A stretch of DNA of 64,000 nucleotides from Burkholderiales bacterium. GTDB taxonomy: Bacteria > Pseudomonadota > Gammaproteobacteria > Burkholderiales > Burkholderiaceae_E. Of the stretch, positions 11,220 through 18,345 are shown piece by piece. Location: the NCBI GenBank assembly GCA_026399835.1, contig JAPLQE010000070.1, positions 1-64,000 on the forward strand, in the 5' to 3' direction. Position 1 is the first letter of the stretch; each line of letters starts with the position of its first letter. The position numbers were made by a program, and so were the translations under genes. Below the pieces are notes generated by a model. That model was not told the DNA's origin, did not search any database, and was given only the letters and a program-made list of their open reading frames with translations.

Positions 11220-11369
11220 TCAGCCCTGGTCGCGCTGGCGCTGCAGCTGCTCGAAGCGCTTCTTGCGGTACTGCGCCTCGTAGCGCTGGTTGCTCCAGTA
11301 GGCGCCGTTCAAGAGCTTGAAGCCGACGAGGACGAACAGGAAGATCGTGATCCAGAACGAGACGGGCAC
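11220..11369 (-). CDS. Puc-locus small membrane peptide B (49 aa), undescribed
   Basis: A GTG-started 49-aa ORF with AGGAG six bases upstream, inside the 8-mer CCTAGGAG. It reads MPVSFWITIFLFVLVGFKLL, then NGAYWSNQRYEAQYRKKR and a Gln/Arg-rich end. Residues 5-20 form one membrane helix and the basic C-terminal half should stay in the cytoplasm. It is a clear paralogue of the 48-aa peptide at 11914: both have P2, FWI at 5-7, LN at 20-21, YW at 24-25, N27, R29, E31 and QYR at 33-35. No family is recognised. Its leader contains a GTCGCCGC/GCGGCGAC hairpin (11386-11405). Position near pucC and the shared ribosome site suggest a role in LH2 assembly; this is inference. Confidence 0.65.
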   Translation of the reverse strand: MPVSFWITIFLFVLVGFKLLNGAYWSNQRYEAQYRKKRFEQLQRQRDQG

Positions 11370-11633
11370 GGCGTGCTCCTAGGCGGTCGCCGCCTGCGCG
11401 GCGACACGTATCGAGGGCGGCGGCACGGTCGGGCGCGTCCCGACTCGGGACGTCGACCCGCTCGGCCGGCGGAGATGCGCCATTCTGCCCTCGCTGCCGT
11501 CCGGAAGCGCCGACAGGCCCGCAATCGAGTCGGGTTTCCGGCGACGAACGGTCGGTGGGACGCCAGCGGCTCGCGCTGCTAAGCTCGCGTCCAGGGCCGC
11601 GGACGTCTACCGCGCAGACGATCGAGAACCACG

Positions 11634-11864
11634 ATGAGCAACGTTCGAACCGAGCGCCCCGTGCGGCGCTATCTGGGCCTGGCCGTGCAGGCGGCCGTCG
11701 CCGTCCTCGGCGGCGTCTGGGGCTGGCGCTTCGGCCTCGAGGTCGGCGGCGTGCTGATCGGGCTGGTCGCCGCCTTGAACTGCGCAGCCTTTGCGGCCCT
11801 GCTGGCCGGCGCAGTCATCCAGTGGCTGCTCAAGGCACTGGACCGTACAGGTCGCAGCGGCTGA
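11634..11864 (+). CDS. Small two-helix membrane protein, hypothetical
   Basis: 76 aa: an Arg-rich N-terminus (VRTERPVRR), two hydrophobic helices (about 14-34 and 40-66) and a short charged end. Codon third positions are overwhelmingly G/C, as in neighbouring genes, supporting real coding. The ribosome site is weak (GAGA nine bases upstream). It lies on the plus strand between the two minus-strand paralogous peptides and converges with the one at 11914. I recognise no family. From 11370 to 11633 there is no other gene. Confidence 0.5.
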   Translation: MSNVRTERPVRRYLGLAVQAAVAVLGGVWGWRFGLEVGGVLIGLVAALNCAAFAALLAGAVIQWLLKALDRTGRSG

Positions 11865-11913
11865 CGCGCCGGCCACGCTCGACATCTCACCCGGCGGCGG
11901 CCTCGCCGGTGGC

Positions 11914-12060
11914 TCAGGACTGCTGCTGCGTCCCGCGCTCCTTCCACTTGCGCACCCGGTACTGATGCTCCTCGCGCACGTTGCGCCAGTAGTAGGCGTT
12001 GAGCATGCCGCCGGCGACGATGACCATCAGCGCGATGAAGATCCAGAAGGTGAGAGGCAA
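11914..12060 (-). CDS. Puc-locus small membrane peptide A (48 aa), undescribed
   Basis: A TTG-started 48-aa ORF, AGGAG six bases upstream within CCTAGGAG, exactly as for its paralogue at 11220. It reads MPLTFWIFIALMVIVAGGML, then NAYYWRNVREEHQYRVRK and a short polar tail. It has one membrane helix (about 5-20), a conserved aromatic YW pair at the helix end and a basic C-terminal half. It begins 106 bases after the pucC stop on the same strand, so it is probably the last gene of pucBAC. I recognise no family; gamma-type LH subunits are the nearest functional analogy, but their sequences are not obviously related. Confidence 0.65.
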   Translation of the reverse strand: MPLTFWIFIALMVIVAGGMLNAYYWRNVREEHQYRVRKWKERGTQQQS

Positions 12061-12166
12061 GGCGAACTCCTAGGTGCCCGCGCGAGCGGCAGGCGTGGGG
12101 CTGCGGACGATCCGTCATGCGGGCCCGGCAGGCACGCGGCGGTTCGGGGGAAGGGACTGAACGGGG

Positions 12167-13588
12167 TCATGGCGCCGCCGCGACTCCGACCAGGGCAGGC
12201 CGCGGCGCGCGAACGAGCGTTGCCATCAATGCGATCGTCATGACCAGGAGCACGATCTCCAGCCCGTAGACGGTCGCGTATCCGGTGGTGCGGGCCGCGA
12301 GCGAGGGGCCGAGGACCCCGTGGGCGGCGAGGGCACCGACGGCATCGCTCGTCAGCCCGCCGACCGCGACGGCGACGCCTGCGGTGGTCGCCTGCACGGC
12401 GCCCCAGATACCGAGCGCGAGACCCGCCTGATCGGCAGGCGCGTGCCTCATCGTGGCAGTGAGCGTGCCGTGGCCGAAGAGGCCGCCGCCCAGGCCGATG
12501 CACAGGACACCGAGCACGAAGGCGTTCACCGAGCCGAGCGCGGGCGAGGCGATGACCAGGGCGAAGGCGGGAACGCCGACCAGCGCGCCGGCGATCGACA
12601 TGCGGTGGGGGTCCGCCCCGCGACCGAGCACCCAGGAGGCGAGCCCGAAGCCGCACAGCCCGCCGAACGCCAGGCTCGCGGTGAGCGCGGTGGTCGCGCC
12701 GACCGTCATGCCGAGCACCTGCCCGCCGTAGGGCTCGAGCAGCACGTCCTGCATGCCGAAGGCCATGGTGCCGAGGCCGATCGCGATCAGCCGGCGCCGG
12801 GCACCCGGCAGCGCCGTGTAGGCACGCCAGGCCACGGAGAAGTCAGGCGCGTCGCTGCGGCGGACGCCGCGCGCCGGTCGACGCGTCTCCTGCTTCCAGA
12901 GCGCCGTCGTGTTGAGGACCAGGGTGACGACCGCAGAGGCCTGGATCAGCTGGATCAGGCGCCCCGGGCTGAAGTCGGCGAGCAGCGCGCCGAACACTAC
13001 CGCACTGGCGATGCTGCCGAACAGCAGCATCACGTACATGAGGCCAACGACCTTCGGATGCGACTCGGGCGGCGACAGGTCGGTGGCGAGCGCGAGGCCT
13101 GCGGTCTGCACGGTGTGCAGACCGGCGCCTACGAGCAGGAACGCCACACCGGCGGCCATCGGCCCGATCCAGGCAGGCCAGGACGTCGCGTCCCCGCGTC
13201 CGCCGAGCACCAGCAGCGCGAAGGGCATGATCGCGAGGCCCCCGAACTGGACCAGCGTGCCCATCCAGATGTAGGGCACGCGGCGCCAGCCGAGCTCGGA
13301 GCGGTGGTGGTCGGAGCGGTGGCCGATCAGTGCTCGAAACGGCGCATAGAGGACCGGCAGCGAGATCATCACCGCGACCAGGGAGGCCGGCACCTGAAGC
13401 TCGACGATCATCACGCGGTTCAGGGTGCCCACCAGCAGCACGAGCGCCATGCCGACGGATACCTGGAACAGCGCAAGGCGCAGGAGCCGGGACAGTGGCA
13501 GATCGGGGCTCGCCGCATCGGCGAAGGGGAGGAAGCGGGTGCCGAGGCCGACCCAGCCCCGCATCAGCTGTCGGGCGAGAGCGTTCAT
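12167..13588 (-). CDS. pucC: PucC/LhaA-type antenna assembly protein
   Basis: 473 aa with about 12 transmembrane helices. It belongs to the PucC/LhaA/BCH2 branch of the major facilitator superfamily, required for assembly of LH2 and LH1 and possibly for delivering bacteriochlorophyll. Diagnostic stretches are LNRVMIVELQVPASLVAVMI, PFRALIGHRSDHHRSELGWR followed by RVPYIWMGTL, and the later repeat DVLLEPYGGQVLGMTVGATT, all hallmark PucC motifs. It lies 126 bp after pucA on the same strand, the standard pucBAC order. The translation start is the ATG at 13586-13588. No irregularity is visible. Confidence 0.93.
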   Translation of the reverse strand: MNALARQLMRGWVGLGTRFLPFADAASPDLPLSRLLRLALFQVSVGMALVLLVGTLNRVMIVELQVPASLVAVMISLPVLYAPFRALIGHRSDHHRSELGWRRVPYIWMGTLVQFGGLAIMPFALLVLGGRGDATSWPAWIGPMAAGVAFLLVGAGLHTVQTAGLALATDLSPPESHPKVVGLMYVMLLFGSIASAVVFGALLADFSPGRLIQLIQASAVVTLVLNTTALWKQETRRPARGVRRSDAPDFSVAWRAYTALPGARRRLIAIGLGTMAFGMQDVLLEPYGGQVLGMTVGATTALTASLAFGGLCGFGLASWVLGRGADPHRMSIAGALVGVPAFALVIASPALGSVNAFVLGVLCIGLGGGLFGHGTLTATMRHAPADQAGLALGIWGAVQATTAGVAVAVGGLTSDAVGALAAHGVLGPSLAARTTGYATVYGLEIVLLVMTIALMATLVRAPRPALVGVAAAP

Positions 13589-13684
13589 CGTGTCGTCATG
13601 GCGCGAGATGAGGCGCAGGGTTCCGTCGACAGAACGATGGTAGCCGGCGGCGAGGCGATTGCGGGCGGGATCGTCGACCCCACC

Positions 13685-13715
13685 CGCGAATCGCTTCGCG
13701 AGCGGTGCCGCTCGC
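13685..13715 (-). other. Two overlapping hairpins after pucA
   Basis: GCGAGCGG/CCGCTCGC (13698-13715, 2-base loop) touches the last base of the pucA stop codon. A second stem CGCGAA/TTCGCG (13685-13700) overlaps it by three bases, so only one can form fully. Intercistronic hairpins at this point in puc and puf operons protect the upstream pucBA mRNA and give much more LH peptide than PucC; that role is inferred here. Confidence 0.55.
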
Positions 13716-13960
13716 TACTTGGACGCCTGGGGCGAAGCTGCCATCAGCACCGTGGTACCCGGTTCCGGGACCGCAGCGACCGGTGCCTGCTCGACCATCG
13801 CCGCTTTCGCGCCGGTGCCGCCGTTCAGGAAGCGCTTGACCCAGGTGGTGTTCGTCACCAGGGCAACGTGGACCGCGAACGAGCTGACCGCGACCGCACC
13901 GAGGAACACGGGAATCCCGACGCCGGGTTTCACGTGGAGCCACATCTTTCCGTAGATCAT
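13715..13960 (-). CDS. pucA: LH2 alpha subunit with LH3-type (B800-820) signature
   Basis: 81 aa. Residues 1-48 match LH2 alpha chains: an fMet that can bind B800, the cytoplasmic segment MIYGKMWLHVKPGVGIPVFL, one membrane helix with His31 (AVHVAL) that binds B850 bacteriochlorophyll, and the helix end TNTTWVKRFLNGG. Positions 44-45 are Phe-Leu; canonical B800-850 LH2 has Tyr44-Trp45 or Tyr-Tyr, and Phe-Leu is the hallmark of B800-820 (LH3) antennae. A 33-residue Ala/Pro-rich tail follows, resembling the extension of Rubrivivax alpha chains. AGGAG lies six bases before the ATG; pucB ends 17 bases upstream. Confidence 0.92.
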   Translation of the reverse strand: MIYGKMWLHVKPGVGIPVFLGAVAVSSFAVHVALVTNTTWVKRFLNGGTGAKAAMVEQAPVAAVPEPGTTVLMAASPQASK

Positions 13961-13977
13961 CGTGAGCTCCTAGAGGG

Positions 13978-14145
13978 CTACTTGAGCCAAGGCGAGTAGA
14001 TGTAGGCGAGCAGGTGCGCGAACGCTGCGATGATGCCGAAGATCTGCGTGCCCTGGATCAGGTGCCGGTGCAGTTCCTGGGCTTCGGGCTCCGTCAAGCC
14101 GGTCGACCAGACCCGGTTCGGGTCGGACGCTGTCGGATCGGACAT
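13978..14145 (-). CDS. pucB: LH2 beta subunit
   Basis: 55 aa from the ATG at 14143-14145, with AGGAG eight bases upstream. The ORF extends 22 codons further but that part is not conserved. After a polar N-terminus comes the beta-chain pattern TGLTEPEAQELHRHL, whose conserved His lies near B800, then the membrane helix IFGIIAAFAHLLAYIYSPWL with the B850-binding His in FAHLLA and the invariant SPWL end. It is first gene of the pucBAC transcript, driven by the PpsR-type promoter at 14210-14237. Confidence 0.93.
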   Translation of the reverse strand: MSDPTASDPNRVWSTGLTEPEAQELHRHLIQGTQIFGIIAAFAHLLAYIYSPWLK

Positions 14146-14205
14146 GGTGCGAACTCCTAAAGATTGAAGCAGGTTCGTGCTGATCCCGCACGAGGGTGCC
14201 GCGGC

Positions 14206-14223
14206 TGTCATTGTCGTCTTACA
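14206..14223. promoter_or_regulatory. PpsR/CrtJ-type palindrome 1 (over the -10)
   Basis: TGT at 14206-14208, exactly 12 bases, then ACA at 14221-14223: the TGT-N12-ACA consensus bound by the redox- and light-responsive repressor PpsR/CrtJ. It covers the proposed pucB -10 hexamer. The second palindrome begins 8 bp further, the spacing described for cooperative CrtJ sites. Confidence 0.75.
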
Positions 14224-14237
14224 GCCTTAGTTGTCAA
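14210..14237 (-). promoter_or_regulatory. Sigma-70-type promoter of pucBAC
   Basis: Read on the minus strand: -35 TTGACA (14232-14237), a 16-base spacer, then GACAAT (14210-14215) as -10. Transcription should start near 14203, giving a leader of about 58 bases before pucB. Each hexamer lies inside one TGT-N12-ACA palindrome, so binding of PpsR/CrtJ would block polymerase. Confidence 0.65.
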
Positions 14238-14249
14238 GTGTCATGGACA
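14232..14249. promoter_or_regulatory. PpsR/CrtJ-type palindrome 2 (over the -35)
   Basis: TGT at 14232-14234, 12 bases, ACA at 14247-14249. Inside it, AAGTGTC and GACACTT (14236-14252) also form a perfect 7-bp inverted repeat with a 3-base centre. It overlaps the -35 of the pucB promoter. Confidence 0.75.
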
Positions 14250-14379
14250 CTTCGGCTCGGGAACGGGTCGTTGCCTGGACAGAGACCGGCACCGATCCAG
14301 CCCGAATTGCACGGCCCCGGCTGGCGTCGTACGGGGGGTCGCGGTTTATGTCCGGAGGCATCCCGACAAGGGGGAGACG

Positions 14380-14844
14380 ATGCCGACACTGAACGTCAAC
14401 GGGCGCGACCTCGAGGTCCGGGCCGATCCGAACACGCCGCTGCTGTGGGTCCTGCGCGAGCAGCTCGGGCTGACCGGCACCAAGTACGGCTGCGGCGTGG
14501 CGCAGTGCGGCGCGTGCACCGTGCACATCGACGGCGCGGCGGTGCGCAGCTGCGCGATGCCGCTGGCGGCCCTGCAGCCCGCCCAGAAGATCACCACCAT
14601 CGAGGGCCTGTCGACCGGCGTCAGCCATCCGGTGCAGAAGGCCTGGCTCGCCCTGGACGTCCCGCAGTGCGGCTACTGCCAGTCGGGGATGATCATGGCC
14701 GCGGCGGCGCTCCTCAAGGAGAAGCCCCGGCCCACGGACGCCGAGATCGACGACGCGATGACGAACATCTGCCGCTGCGGCACCTACAACCGCGTGCGTG
14801 CGGCGATCCACGTCGCCGCCGACGGCGGCACACCCAAGGCCTGA
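14380..14844 (+). CDS. Molybdenum hydroxylase small subunit, [2Fe-2S] (IorA/CoxS-like)
   Basis: 154 aa. It has two [2Fe-2S] clusters: a plant-ferredoxin-type site in [18 protein letters not shown] followed by the Cys in SCAMP, and a second helical site in [11 protein letters not shown] plus [15 protein letters not shown]. This is the electron-transfer subunit of xanthine-dehydrogenase-family enzymes such as isoquinoline 1-oxidoreductase or aldehyde oxidases. The ATG at 14380 has GGGGAG four bases upstream. It is first in an operon with the large subunit (11 bp gap) and the soxXYZA genes. No FAD subunit is present, so electrons probably go to a cytochrome c, fitting SoxX next door. Confidence 0.88.
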   Translation: MPTLNVNGRDLEVRADPNTPLLWVLREQLGLTGTKYGCGVAQCGACTVHIDGAAVRSCAMPLAALQPAQKITTIEGLSTGVSHPVQKAWLALDVPQCGYCQSGMIMAAAALLKEKPRPTDAEIDDAMTNICRCGTYNRVRAAIHVAADGGTPKA

Positions 14845-14855
14845 GGCGGGCATCC

Positions 14856-17039
14856 ATGGCAGCGACCCCGATTCCCCCCGAGGCGCCCGCACGGCGCCGA
14901 TTCGTCGTCGGCTCGGCCGCCGCCTTCGGCGGCCTGTCGCTCGGCCTGGCGCTGCCGTTCGGCGACGAGGCCCACGCACAGCAACTCGCCCCGGAGATCA
15001 ATGCCTGGGTCGTCGTGAAGCCGGACGACACCGTGGTCGTGCGCATCGCCCGCTCCGAGATGGGGCAGGGCACGCTGACCGGCCTGGCGCAGCTCGTTGC
15101 CGAGGAACTCGACTGCGACTGGGCCCGCGTCACGACCGAGTACCCGACACCCGGCCAGAACCTCGCCCGGAACCGTGTCTGGCGCAACATGTCGACCGGC
15201 GGCAGCCGCGGCATCCGCGAATCGCACGACTACGTGCGCCAGGGCGGGGCCGCGGCTCGGACGATGCTCGTGCAGGCGGCGGCGCAGGGCTGGAACGTGC
15301 CCGCCTCGGAGTGCCGAGCGGAGCGCGGCACCATCACCCATGCGGGGAGCGGGCGCAGCGTGACCTACGGCCAGGTGAGCGCGGCAGCCGCGAAGCTGCC
15401 GGTGCCGGAGAATCCGCCGCTCAAGGATCCGAAGGACTGGAAGATCGCCGGCAAGCCGCTCAAGCGCCTGGACACGGCGCCCAAGCTCGACGGCAGCCAG
15501 GTCTACGGCGCCGACCTGAAGCTGCCCGGCATGCTGAACGCCGCGATCCGGGCCTGCCCGGTGTTCGGCGGCAAGGTGGTCAGGTTCGACGCCCCGAAGG
15601 CCGAGCGCATGCCCGGCGTTCGCCGCGTGCTGCAGGTCGGCGACGACGCGGTGGCAGTGGTCGCCGACACCTGGTGGCAGGCCAAGGTCGCGCTCGACGC
15701 GCTGACCATCGAGTGGGATGGCGGCGCCAACGCCAAGGTATCGAGCGAGACGATCGCAGCCACGCTCAAGGCCGGACTGGATGCGCCCGAGGCCTTCGTC
15801 GGGAACCGGGCGGGCGACGTGAAGGCCGGGCTCGCGGGCGCTGCGCGCCGGGTCGAGGCGGTGTACGGCTATCCGTACCAGAACCACGCGACCATGGAGC
15901 CGATGAACGCGACGGCGCGCTGGACGCCGGAGCGCTGCGAGGTCTGGACACCGACACAGAACGGCGAAGCGTCGCTCGCCGCCACCGCGGCGGCCTCGGG
16001 GCTGCCGATCGCGAAGTGCGAGGTCTACAAGCTGCACCTCGGCGGCGGCTTCGGCCGGCGCGGCTTCCAGGACTGGATCCCGCAGACCGTGGCGATCGCC
16101 CGCGCGATGCCGGGCATCCCGGTCAAGCTGCTGTGGTCGCGCGAGGAGGACATGACGCACGGCCGCTACCACCCGGTCACGCAGGCGAAGCTGGTCGGCG
16201 GGCTCGATGCGTCCGGTCGGCTGACGGCGCTGCACCTGCGCATCTCGGGGCAGTCGATCCTCGCCGGCGTCGCGCCGCAGAACCTGCAGGACGGTCGCGA
16301 TCCGGTGGCCTTCCAGGGCCTGACGCCGAGCGGCGACGGTGCCTTCGGCTATGACGTGCCGAACCTGCTGGTCGACCACGCGATGCGCAATCCGCACGTC
16401 CCGCCGGGCTTCTGGCGCGGGGTGAACCACAACCAGAACGCGATCTACCTCGAGTGCTTCATGGACGAGCTCGCCCACGCGGCCGGCGTCGACCCGCTCG
16501 AGTTCCGGCGCCGGCACATGCAGAAGCATCCGAAGCACCTCGCGGTGCTCGAGGCGGCGGCCGCGCGGGCGGGCTGGGGCAAGCCGGCCGCGCCCGGCGT
16601 GTTCAGGGGGCTGGCGCAGCACATGGGCTTCGGCAGCTACACCGCCGCGGTCGCCGAGGTGTCGGTCTCCAAGGAGGGGGCGCTGAAGATCCACCGCATC
16701 GTCGCCGCCACCGACAGCGGCCATGCGGTGAATCCGCAGCAGATCGCCGCGCAGGTCGAGGGCTCCTTCGCCTACGGGCTGTCGGCCTGCCTGTACGGCG
16801 AATGCACGGTGAAGGACGGTCGCATCGAGCAGGAGAACTTCAACACCTACGAGGTGATGCGGCTCGCCGACATGCCGAAGGTGGAGACCATCGTGATGCC
16901 GTCGGGCGGCTTCTGGGGCGGCGTCGGCGAGCCGACGATCGCGGTCGCGGCGCCGGCGGTGCTCAACGCGGTGTTCGCCGCGACCGGCAATCGGGTCAGG
17001 CAGCTGCCGCTCGGCCGCACCGACCTCAAGCGGGCCTGA
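14856..17039 (+). CDS. Molybdopterin-binding large subunit, Tat-exported (IorB-like)
   Basis: 727 aa. The N-terminus ARRRFVVGSAAAFGGLSLGL is a Tat signal, so the enzyme is probably folded with cofactor and exported. The Moco-hydroxylase domain shows SEMGQGTLTGLAQLVAEEL, GGFGRRGFQDW, GFWRGVNHNQNA and, near the end, GGVGEPTIA, whose Glu is the catalytic base of the family. The sequence is the single-chain IorB/aldehyde-dehydrogenase type common in proteobacteria. The substrate (aldehyde, N-heterocycle or a sulfur compound) cannot be told. The close link to soxX (15 bp) suggests cytochrome c as acceptor, by inference. Confidence 0.88.
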   Translation: MAATPIPPEAPARRRFVVGSAAAFGGLSLGLALPFGDEAHAQQLAPEINAWVVVKPDDTVVVRIARSEMGQGTLTGLAQLVAEELDCDWARVTTEYPTPGQNLARNRVWRNMSTGGSRGIRESHDYVRQGGAAARTMLVQAAAQGWNVPASECRAERGTITHAGSGRSVTYGQVSAAAAKLPVPENPPLKDPKDWKIAGKPLKRLDTAPKLDGSQVYGADLKLPGMLNAAIRACPVFGGKVVRFDAPKAERMPGVRRVLQVGDDAVAVVADTWWQAKVALDALTIEWDGGANAKVSSETIAATLKAGLDAPEAFVGNRAGDVKAGLAGAARRVEAVYGYPYQNHATMEPMNATARWTPERCEVWTPTQNGEASLAATAAASGLPIAKCEVYKLHLGGGFGRRGFQDWIPQTVAIARAMPGIPVKLLWSREEDMTHGRYHPVTQAKLVGGLDASGRLTALHLRISGQSILAGVAPQNLQDGRDPVAFQGLTPSGDGAFGYDVPNLLVDHAMRNPHVPPGFWRGVNHNQNAIYLECFMDELAHAAGVDPLEFRRRHMQKHPKHLAVLEAAAARAGWGKPAAPGVFRGLAQHMGFGSYTAAVAEVSVSKEGALKIHRIVAATDSGHAVNPQQIAAQVEGSFAYGLSACLYGECTVKDGRIEQENFNTYEVMRLADMPKVETIVMPSGGFWGGVGEPTIAVAAPAVLNAVFAATGNRVRQLPLGRTDLKRA

Positions 17040-17054
17040 GGAACCGGGGCCCGC

Positions 17055-17531
17055 ATGAACCGGAGGCTGGCGGCGGCCTGTCTCGCACTGGCGTGCGGGG
17101 TGGGTGTGCCGGGCGTCTCGGGCGCGCAGTCCCGGGGCGATGCGATCGACGCGCCGCTCGACGGGCTGCGTGGCGACGCCGCACGGGGGCGGGCGATCGT
17201 GGGCGATCGCGGCCGCGGCCTGTGCCTGCTCTGCCACAGCGGCCCGTTTCCGGAGGTGCGATTTCAAGGCGATCTCGCGCCCGACCTGGCGGGTGCGGGC
17301 AGCCGCTGGAGCGAAGGTCAGTTGCGGCAGCGGATCGTCGACGGGCGACGGCTGGATCCGGCCTCGATCATGCCGGCCTACCACCGCAGCGAGCGCCTCG
17401 AGCGGGTCGCCCCGGCGCTGCGCGGCAGGCCGATCCTCGATGCTCAGCAGGTGGAGGACGTGGTCGCCTTCCTCGCGACGCTGCGCGACGAGGCCGCGGC
17501 GCCGGACGGCAGTGCCCGGGGGGCGCGATGA
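17055..17531 (+). CDS. soxX: SoxX, monohaem c-type cytochrome
   Basis: 158 aa with a Sec signal peptide (residues 1-23). It has one haem motif, CLLCH at about 56-60, and a downstream Met ligand in ASIMPAYH, the SoxX pattern. SoxX pairs with SoxA to attach sulfur substrates oxidatively to the SoxY carrier cysteine in the periplasm. It is 15 bp after the molybdenum enzyme gene and overlaps soxY by ATGA. This linkage could let the cytochrome also take electrons from the molybdenum hydroxylase. Family assignment is good; pathway role in this operon is open. Confidence 0.8.
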   Translation: MNRRLAAACLALACGVGVPGVSGAQSRGDAIDAPLDGLRGDAARGRAIVGDRGRGLCLLCHSGPFPEVRFQGDLAPDLAGAGSRWSEGQLRQRIVDGRRLDPASIMPAYHRSERLERVAPALRGRPILDAQQVEDVVAFLATLRDEAAAPDGSARGAR

Positions 17532-18022
17532 GCCTGCCCACCCCCGCGACAGCGGTCTCGCAGCGGTCCGCCACACCCCGCCGGAGCGCGCTCCGGGCGC
17601 TCGGCACGCTCGCCTCGCTCGCGCTGCTGCCGCCCGCGGGGGCCACGCCCGCCTCGATGCGCGAGGCGATCGCGGCGTTCACGGGCGGCGCCGTGCCGAT
17701 CGAGGGCGGCCTGCGGCTCGAGGTGCCCGGGCTGGTCGAGAACGGCAACTCGGTGCCGGTGTCCGTGACCGTCGACAGCCCGATGACCGAGGCGGCGCAC
17801 GTGCGGCGGATCGCGGTCTTCAACGAGAAGAATCCGCAACCTCAGGTCGCGGTCTTCCGACTCGGGCCGCGCAGCGGCGCGGCGCGGGTCGGCACGCGGA
17901 TGCGGATGGCCGACTCCCAGCGCATCGTCGCGGTCGCCGAGCTGTCCGACGGCAGCTTCCGCCAGCATGCGATCGACGTGATCGTGACGCTGGCCGCCTG
18001 CATCGAGACCGAGGGCAGCTGA
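17528..18022 (+). CDS. soxY: SoxY-like sulfur carrier lacking the GGCGG arm
   Basis: 164 aa with a Tat-type leader (TPRRSALRALGTLASLALLP). The Ig-like SoxY domain is recognisable in PGLVENGNSVPVSVTVDSPM, FNEKNPQPQVAVFRLGP and MADSQRIVAVAELSDGSF. True thiosulfate-carrier SoxY ends in GGCGG, whose Cys carries the substrate. Here the end is VTLAACIETEGS: one Cys remains, but the flanking glycines are gone and six residues follow. It therefore belongs to the non-canonical SoxY group and may carry a different substrate or none. The start overlaps soxX (ATGA) and the stop overlaps soxZ. Confidence 0.8.
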   Translation: MSLPTPATAVSQRSATPRRSALRALGTLASLALLPPAGATPASMREAIAAFTGGAVPIEGGLRLEVPGLVENGNSVPVSVTVDSPMTEAAHVRRIAVFNEKNPQPQVAVFRLGPRSGAARVGTRMRMADSQRIVAVAELSDGSFRQHAIDVIVTLAACIETEGS

Positions 18023-18345
18023 TGGTGGCGAGCGCGCTGGTCAAGGTCCCGCCGCGGGCCCGCCGAGGCGAGGTGATCGAGATCACCGCGATGGCGGCGC
18101 ATCCGATGGAGACCGGCGTGCGGCCCGGCGCGGACGGCCGCCTGGTCCCCCGGAACATCGTCCATACCTTCTCCTGTCGCTACGACGGCGCCGAGGTGTT
18201 CCGGGCCGAGCTGCATCCGGCGATCACCGCGAATCCGTACCTCGCCTTCACCACCGTCGCGACCCGCAGCGGCCCGCTCGAGTTCCGCTGGGAGGACGAC
18301 CGGGGCGAGGTGATCGTCGCCACTGCGACGATCGTCGTCGAGTGA
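18022..18345 (+). CDS. soxZ: SoxZ, partner of the SoxY carrier
   Basis: 107 aa, typical SoxZ length. It has an Ig-like fold with the family pattern ARRGEVIEITAMAAHPMETG, NIVHTFSCRYDGAEVFRAEL and the C-terminal strand pair PLEFRWEDDRGEV. SoxZ forms a heterodimer with SoxY. The start ATG overlaps the soxY stop (TGATG) and its stop overlaps the GTG of soxA, so the four genes are translationally coupled. Confidence 0.88.
   Translation: MVASALVKVPPRARRGEVIEITAMAAHPMETGVRPGADGRLVPRNIVHTFSCRYDGAEVFRAELHPAITANPYLAFTTVATRSGPLEFRWEDDRGEVIVATATIVVE

Noticed and set aside
11370-11633. PpsR sites before the small peptide gene at 11220
   Set aside because: I looked for TGT-N12-ACA here and found none.
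14784-17576. 930-aa minus-strand ORF opposite the molybdenum hydroxylase
   Set aside because: Low-complexity Arg/His-rich translation with no motif; the plus strand carries a full Moco enzyme with conserved motifs.
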